Source: Todiramphus chloris collaris
Taxonomy: Eukaryota > Chordata > Aves > Coraciiformes > Alcedinidae
Assembly: GCA_025345505.1 (NCBI GenBank)
Contig: JANVCC010000076.1
Location: 10,317,156-10,381,155 of the forward strand
Direction: 5' to 3'
Length of the DNA stretch: 64,000 nucleotides
Shown here: one piece after another, positions 11,801 to 23,800 of the stretch
How the letters are laid out: each line of letters begins with the position of its first letter
Numbering within the stretch: the stretch's first letter is position 1
Program-made: the position numbers and the translations under genes
The notes under the pieces: generated by a model
The model's input: the letters and a program-made list of their open reading frames with translations, nothing else
Database searches by the model: none
Told to the model about the DNA's origin: nothing

Positions 11801-14800
11801 GGCTTCGGAGTTACCCGTGGGTTTCCCTTCGGTTTTGACCGTCGGAGGACGGAGGGGTTTTGCCTCTGGGAGTTGGAGGAGCGCTGGCGTATGCATGGAT
11901 GAACTGACTTGGCAGTGGTGATTTGCTTGGGAGCGTGTCCCCATTGAGCTGTGTTCTTTTGATGGTTTAGTATCCAAAATGGGGTTGCACTATAAGGTGT
12001 GTTATGGCTAAAAGTTCTCTCATGGCTCTTTGTAGGGAGCAGGGACTCATCTGTCCCAACAGATGTGACAGTTGGGATCATGTGGAAAAAATCAAATATC
12101 AAAACCTGTTTTGTTCTCCTAGCTCTCCTTCCCTGTTTTCTGCTGGCTGAAAGTATCGGTATATAAAGTGACTGCCTGTCTAGAGCCGTAGTGTTCTTCT
12201 GTAGCAGGTGCATTTCTTCCTATGTATTCTTTACGTGGCACTCAGGCTTTGGCACTGTGCTCTCTGCCTGGAGGTAAAATGCTACTGAAAGGTTTTTCTA
12301 GGTGCATACAGGTCCTTCTGTGCAGCTCTGCCCTAGCCATGTTAGCACAGTGGGCACTTTGTGGTAAGTTGAGTATTGGTACTGGATTCTTTTAATCTGA
12401 CAGGATTTGTTTTGTGATCTGACCCAAAGCAAGCCATGTCAGGATCCTTTTAAATTCATGCAACTGCTCTCGATGATGGGTTTTTGTAACTGTAGCAACA
12501 TATGGCTCTTACAAAGCCTTAATGTGTCTGATAGTGAGTTAGAGCTTTGGATTGACACTGATTTCTCCTCCAGTACTGCAGATCAGCAAAGACGACGTGA
12601 CTGCACTTCAGTGTAAAGTAGTGTGTCTTATCCAGAACGGGAACTTCAAGGAAGCCCTCGGTGTAATCAACACTCACACTAAAGTGTTAACCAGGTGAGT
12701 TGTGTCATCTTGTACTCTACAAAACATGAAACCACAAGTTCTTGAGAAGCTGCTGTGGAGGGGACTAATAGGCAGTAAAATACAGAGCAGGAAATACTTA
12801 GGGCCATTGAGACTGGGCTTCTCAGTAGAACACCAGTTTATCCTGGGTGTGAGAGGTGGTCTGGATGAGTTTAAGACAGTCTAACATCTTGCTGTTAATA
12901 CTGAAGGCATTGTTCCCAATGTAGTTTTCAGCCACCTTCATGAACTGATTCTGCTTGTTGACATGGTCATAGCTCATTACGAGGGAAGAGGACAGATCTC
13001 ATGGGGAGCAAGGGAAGAAGTGAGAAGCCCTTGCCAGTGAGCTGTAAGCTTTGCTTGGCTGTCTCATCCTGATGTTCCTTGGGATCCTTTTTGTCAGCCT
13101 GAAGATACTGCTTTGGGTTTCAGGGTGCTACAAGCTCTTTGTGCATGTTCTCAAAGTCAGCACCATGGAGACAACTTGTGTTTGAGAACAAGTCAAGTTT
13201 CCTAAGTGTGTCATTAAGTAGACTCTTAACATTTTTTCTAATGACATGCTCTTTGTGCAACAGCTAGGATGAAAATTGCTACCAAAGAACTGTCTGGCAG
13301 CAAAATTTTTATATTTCAAATCCTGCTCTTAAGGAACTTTGCAGGAAAGTGTTTTGTTGTATCAGTGCAATGAAACATGAAACCCTCACTTACATTCGCA
13401 TTTGAATAAAGCATAATTGCCTTATTCACAAATTCCTTCTTTCCTGGGATGGAAGGTGTTTAATTTAAGTGTTTTTTTAGCTTGTGTTTGTACTGTATGG
13501 TGAGGAGGAGTAACTTCTCAAAATTCAACTGGCTTCAGAGTTCTCCCTGTAATTTCTTTAGCTTGGCTCTTCTGTGTGTTGGTCTTTGTATCCTGCAGAG
13601 CAGGAAAAGTGGTGGTTCTTGCTCTGTCTTGAAGCTGTCCTGTCCTGCACTGAGGCCCACAGCTTTGCTTTAATTTTTAATGCCATTCATTTGTTTTCAG
13701 ACTCCCTTAACACTCAGCTGATCAGAGATCAGTAGGCAAAGAACTAACTGGTGACAAGTGGCACTAGTGATGAGTTAAGGGAATCCCTGTTTAATTTTCC
13801 TCTGGTGTAAGTGGTAACTTGGTGGGGAGGGTAAGTGGAAGGTAGTGTTCAAGGCTCATCTCATTTGCTAATGCCTCCCTGCTGGTATGAGTTTGCTTTG
13901 AAGCCAATTTTATGTTGACATCTACAAACCCTTTTGCTTCGGTTTCACTGTGCTGATATTTCAAAATAGGTTAATATTACTCTTGGCTTAGTATCAGATG
14001 ATAAGAAGGACTGTGTTTTATACCATATCCTTTTTCTGTATGAGTCGATTGTCTTTGCAAGTTTGCAGAAGCAATCTTCTGCTCTAATGGTAGGCCTTAT
14101 CCTCTGAGAAGAATGGCACAGTATGAAGCTTGGTATTGTTTTACCTTTAAGCATTTGATTTGCATAATCAGTAGGAGGTGCGAGGGGATTTGAAATGTGT
14201 CTGGAAACATCAGAAAAAAGGAACCTCTTATTTTAGGTGAAGTTTTGATATTCCTTCTTTGCTGAACACAAAGTAGGCTTAAGATATTTTCAGTGCTCAG
14301 CAGATACACACTTCAGTAATCTGAGACCATATGCTCACCTCTGGTGTTTGGCTCTATGGGAATGTAACAGTCTGTGACTAATCAGGGCTGCTTAAACAAG
14401 TGTGTTCTGATGGCTGAATGATGTTGCATGAAGGCTACAGTGTGTGCTGTCAGCATCTGTCTTGTCCTTGCAGTGACATCATTGCCTTTGAGAAGGCCTA
14501 CTGTGAATACAGGTTGAATCGTATTGAAAATGCTCTCAAGACCATTCAGAGTGCCAGTCAGCAGACAGACAAACTGAAGGAGCTTTATGGACAAGTGGTA
14601 ATTACAAGCTTTTCTTCCTGGTGGGGGTTTTGTATGCTGGGTGCCCTGTCCCTCCTCTAATGCAGGGCATGTGTGGGGACAGAATCTCCTTCTCTGTCTT
14701 GAAGGTAAGGAGAGATACAGTTCCCAACTGCTCTAACTTATCTGGAGCTTCAGTCATCTGTTGCTGGAGGCAGGGTTGTCATCTTTTTACCACTGAACCA

Positions 14801-17800
14801 AAGCAATACATTAGTGACTCTCTCTCCTTTCCTGGGTCTGGCCTATTAGTAGCCATCTGGCTGAGGGAAAGGAGGATGGAAGAGAGCTGATGAAATTATC
14901 TGTGGTTGAACCATCTGCTTGCATTAGATACCTGTCCAGCAACGTGGGACCTGACATGTCAGGCATTAGAAGTGAAGATGAAAACAAGTTGTGTTTCTTC
15001 TGTTTTCTCCCTGTTTGATCAGAACAGTTTTGTTAAAAATTGGCTGTCTTCTCTCATGAGAGAGACTTCTAGCATGAGAGACTATTCATTTAGTCCCTCT
15101 CAGAGAGAGGTGATCTAATATGGAAAAAGGCTGTTTGGGGGCAAAACTGTGTAAACTGCTGCTTTTAAGGAAGCTGTTTTAGGAACTGCCATTTGTCTGC
15201 TAGTATCTGGTGTCTTTGCTTGTGTCCTTGCAAATGTAATATATAGTTTGCCCTTAAAAGTTAGATGCAAATGTTAGTAATGTTAAAATATGTGATGTAC
15301 TGCTGCTGCCAGTCCATGTGGAGTGAGGAAGGAGGCTGTAGTTAATAACATATGCAGGGAAATACTATTTGAAGGGCTGATTCCTTCCCTGTCTCAGCTG
15401 TATAGGTTGGAGCGTTACGACGATTGTCTGGCTGCCTACAGAGATCTCATCCGCAACTCCCAGGATGAGTATGAGGAAGAAAGAAAAACCAACCTCTCTG
15501 CTGTTGTGGCAGCACAAAGCACATGGGAGAAGGTGATGCCAGTAAGTATGTGGGTATATGTGTGTAGGAGTGAGAGAGCCAAGGAATAAAGGGTATGGAA
15601 TCATAGGTATCTTACAGGATAGAAATGTGTTCCTGGCTCTTAATGAGTTCTGAGTGTACTGAAGGTCACATAGTGGTTTCCCCTCTATGGAGGAATAGAT
15701 ACTGTTACTGTTCATGAGTTTATCTTTGATCTCTAGGAGACTCATATTAGTAGATGTCACAGCAGAGCAGGTAGTACCTCTCTCTGAGCCTGCATTAGGC
15801 AGAGCACCAGTGGTCACTAGTGCCTTCCTCTGTCTTTTTGCCCTCTTGCCCAGGGTAAAGCTAACTGCCTGGATCACTCAACCAAGCTTGGGAATATTTT
15901 TGTTAATGAACAGTGCAGATAGTAATCTCATTTTTTCAGAAATCTTTGTCCTTGGTGGTGTGCACCGCATACTTGGCTTTCATAGAATCATAGAATTCTT
16001 AAGGTTGGAAAACACCTCCAACATCATCAAGTCCAACCTTCTACCCAACACCTCCATGAGCACTAGACCATGTCCCGAAGCACCTCATCCACCTGTTTCT
16101 GGAACACCTCCAGGGACGGTGGTTCCATTGCTTCCTGGGCAGCCTGTTCTAATTCTTAACAACTCTTTCAGTAAAGAAATTCTTCCTAATATCCAAGCTG
16201 AACTTCCCCTGGCTCAACTTGTGGCCATTTCCTCTTGTCCTGTCATTAGTTACTAGGGAGAAGAGGCCAACACCGGCATCACTACAACCTCCTTTCAGGT
16301 AGCTGTAGAGATCACTAAGGTCTCCTCTCAGCCTCCTCTTCTTCAGGCTAAACAATCCTAACTCCCTCAGCCTCTCCTCATAAGACACACTATGGATCCA
16401 CTTTTTAGTTCTCTAGATTAGCAGTTCTTACCCACCCTCTTCCAGCAGCCTTGGTAGTCCCCAGGTTCTGGCTGGAGTTTCGTTGCTGCTATGTCAGTTG
16501 CCTCTGACTTTGTCGTATGGTGTGAGGTAAAATCCTTTGCTCTGTGACTGATTTGACAGGTGTGTGCCCTCTTAAAATTCCCTCTTAAATTTATTTTGCA
16601 AGGAGTAGTTTGAATGTAGATGAAAACTGTTGTTTGTGTCAGTTGTCTGTCAAATTTGTATAGAGGAGTTGGTGTTTATGCAGTGTTACATTTGCTTTTT
16701 GTGCTAGGAGGACTTGGGTCTTCGAGAAGCTACCTACGAGCTGTGTTATAACAGTGCATGTGCATTGATCGGGCAAGGAAAGTTGAATGAAGCAATGAAA
16801 AAACTACAGAAAGCAGAAGGTAAAAACCATGGTGAGGTGAGAGGGCAGCTTTGCGTGACACAAGTGGTTGTTTGCTGTCTACAGATGTGCTTAATCGCAG
16901 AGAAAAGGTTTGACAATTTAAAAACTGACCAGCAGCAGGATTTTTTGTAAGTTCCCTGATGGTTCCTGACAGAACTGGTGTTTCTGTGGAAGTGTTCCTC
17001 TGCAGCTCTCTTCCAGAGCTGTGGGGCATGTACCATCTCCTGGCTCTTTTCACAGCCCCCTGACTGGTGTTCAGTGCCTTGGTAGGAAGTAGACATGAGT
17101 GTAATCTCTTCTCACAAGCATGAGATGTTTCATCTGTTCTGACTTCTGGTTTTGTTAGTATATATGTGTGTGTGTATATATAAACCATATACTATAAAAA
17201 ATAAAAATACTTCTTGATCTAACTTAGGTATGAAATTAGTGTAAGGCAAACAGTGACCTTTTTGGGGTTTTTTTTGTGAGGAGGATTTTTTTCTGAGGTG
17301 GAAGGGGGATTTTTTATGTGTTTTTAAAAAAAACAACAAAAAAACCCAGACAACAAACCAAATAATGAAACCAACCAAAAATGCTGGGGGCATGAGTTAG
17401 GAAGAATTAGTTTCTTTCTGATCTAATTTCTGTTGGAAATAATTAGGTCAGTTCTGTCCTGATTTTGATGGTAGAATAGCAGCTCTCCCATGCAACTGAT
17501 TTATTAGGCATGTGTAATTTGAGCCTACGTGCTGTGATAGTCATCCTCTGGAGAGCAAAACCAGTGACGTTCTGGTGAGGTCTATGAGAAAGTTAGGAAG
17601 TGACTCATAATGTGTACTCAAAGCTGATGGAATTGCTGCCCCATAAAAGGTGGTATACGCTGAATATTTCAGGCTTGCAGCACTCAGCTCCCATGATGGT
17701 GAGCAGTTGCTACTGAGTGATCCCTGTGAAAAATATCAGGAGCTAGGTTTAAGGAAGTCTGCTCAGGAGAGAAAATGAGTGTGTGACTGCTCTCAGAAGG

Positions 17801-20800
17801 CAGCTCTGGGAGGGACAGTATTTCCTGTGCATTTGATACTCTTCTGCATCATCTAGTCTTCTCCCTCATGCTCAGTCCCATCCATCATCAGACTTGTATG
17901 TGTGTGACAGAGGAAGACATTGAGGCTGAACTGGCCATTATTCATGGTCAGATGGCTTATATCATCAGACTTGTAGTCTGATGTGCCCTTGTAATGCTAC
18001 AGAAGTTTCAGGGATACATGAAAAAAGTCTGTTTCCCCACACTTCTGTGCTATTTTTTTTTTTTCCCTCTAAAGCCTTCTAAATTGTGTTCTTCCATCTG
18101 TTTTTCCTTCTAGAGCTGTGCCGCCAGTCGCTGTCAGAAGACTCTGTAAGTTCTTGAAGTTGATCTGGAAAGTGTTTGCTTTGCACCAGCATGAGGGAGG
18201 ATGTGCTCAAAGTGTAGTGCTGATAGGCAGGGGAGGGCCAAAGCTGCTGTGCAGTATTACCCAGCAAGGCTTGCTGCTGGTACCTGCTTGTGAGGCTGGG
18301 ACAGCAGTCAGGGGTGTTGCAGGAGTGTAGCTCACGCTGCAGACTGTTTGCTGCTGTGCTCCTTGCGCGGTTGCCTATGCAAGTGCAGGCAGGATGGGTA
18401 CAGGTTGTCTGAAACCTCCTGTGACCCACCCCTGCTGTGGGTGAACGTGCCGAGTGGGTGGTGGGAAGCATAGGAAATTTGTAATCACTGTCAATGGCTC
18501 AAGCAGAGGGACTGATTTGGTGCACAAGTTAAGGGTATCTTCAGATTCTTGCAAGAGCAAGTGAGGCTTTCTTTTCTGTTTTAACCCAGTTATGCTGTGG
18601 CTACAACCTTCACCTGTAGTAGCTGGAGTACTTTGCTTCTAGTACTGCCCAAGACAGCTCATAGACATTAGCCAGCAGAATGCTGAAGCCAGTGGAAGGA
18701 GAGGCCGAGATGGCAGCTTTTTTTCTCTGCCTTGATTTTCATTCAGGATGTGACAGAGGAAGACATTGAGGCTGAACTGGCCATTATTCATGGTCAGATG
18801 GCTTATATCATGCAACTGCAGGGTCGTACAGAGGATGCTCTACAGCTCTACAATCAAATAATCAAGCTGAAGTAAGGGCTTTTCTAAAACAAAAGCTCAT
18901 CCTTCCATCTGTAGAGAGACTGTTTAATAACAATGTGCTTTCTGATTTTCTTATCTGCAGGCCAACAGATGTAGGACTCCTTGCTGTCATTGCAAATAAC
19001 ATCATCACAATTAACAAGGTATAGGATTACCTTGCCACTTTCAATGCAGCCCTTTCCTGGTGGTTACTCAGCCTGCTTCTCTGCTTTTGTAGAGAGAAGG
19101 AGGATAATCAAGAAGGACTTTTTTTTTCCTAGACAGTAGTTAAATCTCAGACCCAGAGACCTTTTCTTCTTCAAGGAAAGTTGTAAAATCTTCTCATGAT
19201 GTGTGATTTTCCCAGGACCAAAATGTCTTTGACTCAAAGAAAAAGGTGAAACTGACCAATGCAGAAGGTGTTGAGCATAAACTCTCCAAGAAACAGCTCC
19301 AGGCAATTGAATTCAACAAAGCTTTGCTGGCAATGTACACTAACCAGGTAGGGGAAACTGGTCTGTAGTAAGTAGCTACAAATTTACTCCACAGGGGTTT
19401 GACTAGGCAAAAATGGATTTGCAGCTGTTCTATGTCAGGAGATAATACTGCTTAGTTTTGTGAGCCGGGGGCGGGGGGAATGGTGGAATTCCTAAAAGAA
19501 CAGACAGACAGTTGCGTAGCGACTCAAATGTTAGCGTAGGGAGGATGGTATGGAGATGACTAGAAGACAGAGGGACGGGGAGGTTCTTGGATGCATCTGA
19601 AGTGCTACTAAGAGAACTTGTTCTTGGTTCTGTGTGCCCATTTCGGGGAAGCCATTGCTAGCATCTCTTGGGTACAACTGGTATGATAGCCCTGCATTAG
19701 GTGCTTGCAGAGGTTGCAAAAAATGTTTTCTCCCTTCCTCCTCCTCAGGCAGATCAGTGCCGCAAGCTGTCAGCAAGCCTGCAGTCACAGAGCCCTGAGC
19801 ATCTGCTCCCTGTGCTTATCCAGGCAGCCCAGCTGTGTCGTGAGAAGCAGCATGCAAAGGCCATAGGGCTTCTGCAGGTAGGTTAAGTGAAAGTATTCCT
19901 TTGGCCAAACTCCTTTTAAACTTGTGCTTTGTGTTCTTGTGTGCTGTTTCCCTTAGCTTGTTTTGCCTGGTTTAACTTTCCAGGGTTATCTGATTGTGCC
20001 TATTTTGGTTTGGTTTAATACTGCTCGAAAGTATTTGCATACAGCTACTTTTAAAGGGGAATAGTTCCCTTTCACCTCTGATTTTTATGCCTAGGAAGCT
20101 GTAGTAGACTTCTAGAGTAAGCAGTAGGCTCTGCTGCTCTGCTTACAAGCAGTTTGTGTTAGCCTTCTTTTGGGAGAGAGTGTGGGTAGCCTGGGATGGA
20201 AATCTGAGAGGGTGATGGGCTGCTGGCACACTTTGGGGCCCTCCTCTGCTGCGTGCTGAGGCCTGCCTGTGCTGGAAAGCTTCCTTTGGCTTTTGCCAGC
20301 TTGCTGTGACTGAGCATGAGATGATTCACCAGCACAGCAGCCTGGTGCCCACACACAAGTTGAATTGCTCTTTCCTTTGACTCTCAGGACTTTGCGGACC
20401 AGCACCCTGTCAATGCAGCTGAGATCAAGCTGACGATGGCCCAGCTAAAAATTGCTCAAGGTATCCAGTGTGCCCCTTTGTTGGGAAGTGCCTGCACGTG
20501 TACAAGAAGTTGAGAAAAAAAAACAGGCTTTAGTGTAGTCTTTGCTGCAGTCACTGTTGTGACAGCGGTGCAGAGCAGAGATGTGTTCAGTCAGGTATTC
20601 TTTATATATAGCTATTACAGGGTAATGCTCCTAGCTTGGTGTCGGGATGTCCAGGCTCCACAGATCCCTGGCAGAGACACCCACAGTCTTTGTTAATAAG
20701 GGCTGAATCTGTTCTGGGGCAGGAGGGTCTTGGGAGCAGCATGGGGCTCCCTTACACTGCCATTCCTCTATACAGTTGGGCAGCACAGAGTTGCTGCTGG

Positions 20801-23800
20801 AAGAGAAGAATGTGCTAGCAAAGGCTTGCTCCTGAACCCTTGCAGGATGTGGCAAGGGCAGAAAGGTCCCTTATTCCTGGAAATGGGGGAGATATTTTGA
20901 CAAGAGAATCGTTACATCCCCCTTGTTAACCTTTGGCTGGAACTTCACAGGTGGGGTGAAGTGTTACTGTGCCACTCAGAGCATGTTCCTCCCTGTCTCC
21001 CTTCTAGGCAGTGTCACCAAAGCCTGTATGATCCTGAGGAGCATAGAAGAACTGCAGCACAAGCCTGGTATGGTAAGCAAAACTCAGTTAAAACTGTGAG
21101 TTTTTTTCCCTGTAGCACAGCTTTGTACTGCCTGCTCCCTGTTGCCTCTTCCCTATGGTTTTCACTTGACCTGAGCATCTGCAGGGGATTTGAGCCCATC
21201 TTCCTTGTCTTGGACAAAGGTGGGATTAGAATTTGCATCAGGTGGCCTGAACTTAGCCACAGAAGTACTCTGCCTGTCAGCAGAGATGCTCTCTGCCTGT
21301 GATCCCACACTCGTTATCCCTCAGACCTGCGTGTTGCCTGGATTTGCTTGCATAACGTGACTGGAGCAGCTGCTTCCCTGGTATGTACTGTTGGGAAGTT
21401 TGTAAAGCAGCTTTAGGACAACTTTAGGCATTAGGGGAAAAGTGCCATGTGTTCCATCCCCACATCATCACTCTGGTCTGCACGCATGTCCACATCAGGT
21501 ATTCAGAAAAGCCTGATGACCTTGAAAATGCTCAAGTGTACAGCGTAAGCATCTTGAGCAGTGTCTGACAGTTGTAGATCTGTTCCAATTGCAAGTGTGA
21601 ATGACCAAAATAATTTATGGGGGCAGCCAGCAATACCAGATCCTTGTCCTGGATCACCTCTTGTTGTGACTGGCATGTAGACAAATGGATGACATCTGTA
21701 CCATCTCTTCAGTGCTGATTTCTTTTTTCATGGTTCTTGTGATAGAGAGTGAGGGAAGAAAATGGTTTCTAATGGAACCGTGTCCAGTGGCAAGCAGAGA
21801 AAGAGAAGACAAGAAGGTTCTTTCTGGAAATTTAGTCTTAAGTTTGTATTGTAGGAGAAGGATTGTTGGGGGCATTTCTTTGGAAGGGATCTGGGTAGGA
21901 AGGTCTTTCCTGGGTGTCCTGGCTGTTACCACAACTGGTTTTGAGGGACAGAACAGAATGCTCATATTCACTCTGCTTTTGGGAAATCCTGTTCTTTAAC
22001 TGCTGGCTATAGACAGCTTGTGTGAGGATCTGCTATAAGCTGCTCTTGAACGTTTGCAGGTATCTGCATTGGTGACAATGTACAGTCATGAAGAGGACAT
22101 TGACAGTGCAATTGAGGTCTTCACGCAGGCTATCCAGTGGTATCAGCAATTCCAGGCAAGTCAGACCAGAGGAGCTGATGTGCAAGGATTTTTATCTGTC
22201 TTTCTGAGGTAGCCCAACTCAGCTTTTCCTGCTGATGCATAGCCCCAGCAGCTCATCCAGTTGGGGTTTTAGAGACCTGTGAGCTACGGTTTTGAGAGCG
22301 CTCATTTTATCACTGTTATAGTATTTTAGGTGTGTTGCAAACAGGGAATAGCAGCTCCTGCCAGATTAGGAGTGGTGGTGGTGGTGCCCAAATGTAGGAG
22401 TCAGGCCTTCTCCCTGATGAGAGAGAACTGTGAGGAGCAAGCGGCCTTGTCCCATGCAGTTTTGCCTCACATCCAAGAGTGCAAAAGTGGGCTGCTTTCT
22501 GCATGTCAAAGCACTAACTCGTTGGCTCTCCTTGGCCAGGTCTCAGGGGCATTAAAGCCAGCTAGAGTTGGCCTCCATGCTGTGATAATGAGGAACTAAT
22601 TATGGTTGCTGTGTATTTCAGCCAAAGTCTCCTGTCCATTTGTCACTGATAAGGGAAGCTGCCAACTTCAAACTAAAGCATGGAAGGAAGAAGGAAGCAA
22701 TCAGCGACTTGGAGGAACTCTGGAAGTGAGTTGGGTGGTTGCTAAACAGGAGGTCTCCACTGAAAGACCATTGCAAGCTGTCTGGTGCCAGGCAGTGTCT
22801 GACAGTGTTGGCTGACTTGGTACCCATCCTTTAGAACTGCTTTTGCACAGAGGCTCCAATACAAAGCCATGTTTTGGAAGGAGGGGGGAATAATAATTGA
22901 TCTATAGCTGATGTTTACTTGAAAACCTGTTTGACTTGTCCCAGAGGCCTCTTTTGTGCAGTGAAGGTTACATAGGGGACTGGAATGCCTAATTTTTTCT
23001 AGTGCTGCATAAACCATGGATCTGTAGGTTTTAATTTTGATTATGCACTTTATGGGATTTTTGGGGGGCAACTGTTAACTTGCCTTTGCTGCTGGGACCT
23101 GAGGATTTTTCATCTTTCATTGCCTGCTTCATGATTCTGTGGAGATGTCTGCACCTCCCTTTCTCTGCACTTGTGATGTTTGGTGATGTGTGCTGGAGGA
23201 GACCGCAGACTGACATGCCTGTCCTCTCAGATTGTAGCTGTCCTGCAGCTGCAAGCACTGCATAGTGAATACCAGTCTTTGGGATGAATCTGTACCTTAG
23301 TAATTTTTTTAAATTTTTTTTTTTCCTTGCAAAGGCAAAACCCAAAAGATGTGCATACTCTGGCACAGCTCATCTCTGCCTACTCCTTGGTGGATCCCGA
23401 AAAAGCTAAAGTGTATCCTTTTGATGGTGGTATCAGAGCAAAGAAAGAGGCATTTGGGCACTGCTTTTCCTTGAATTTCATCTGGGCAGGGAGCTCAGAC
23501 CCACCCTCACCTGAAGAAGGGCACAGAACGTTTCCAGAACAGCTACATAACCAGGTCAAGTTCAAGTATCTGGAACTACATTGTTTCCCTGATTGGTTTA
23601 ATTACTGCAGGATCCCAGGACCCTCTTGTGTTTGGCCTCCTCCTCTCTGAGAATTGATAACTCACAACTAGGTGGAACTGAAAATAGGAGCTGTTGAAAT
23701 CTTAAACATCCTGGTAGTAATGCAAGACTGTGCCCGATAAGCTCTCACTGACCCAAAATACCAGATTCACATACTGCTTTTGCCACCCTGAGCAGCTTTC

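Noticed and set aside
15714..16256. 180-aa plus-strand open frame in SRP72 intron 4
   Set aside because: More than half of it is antisense CR1 sequence; not a gene.
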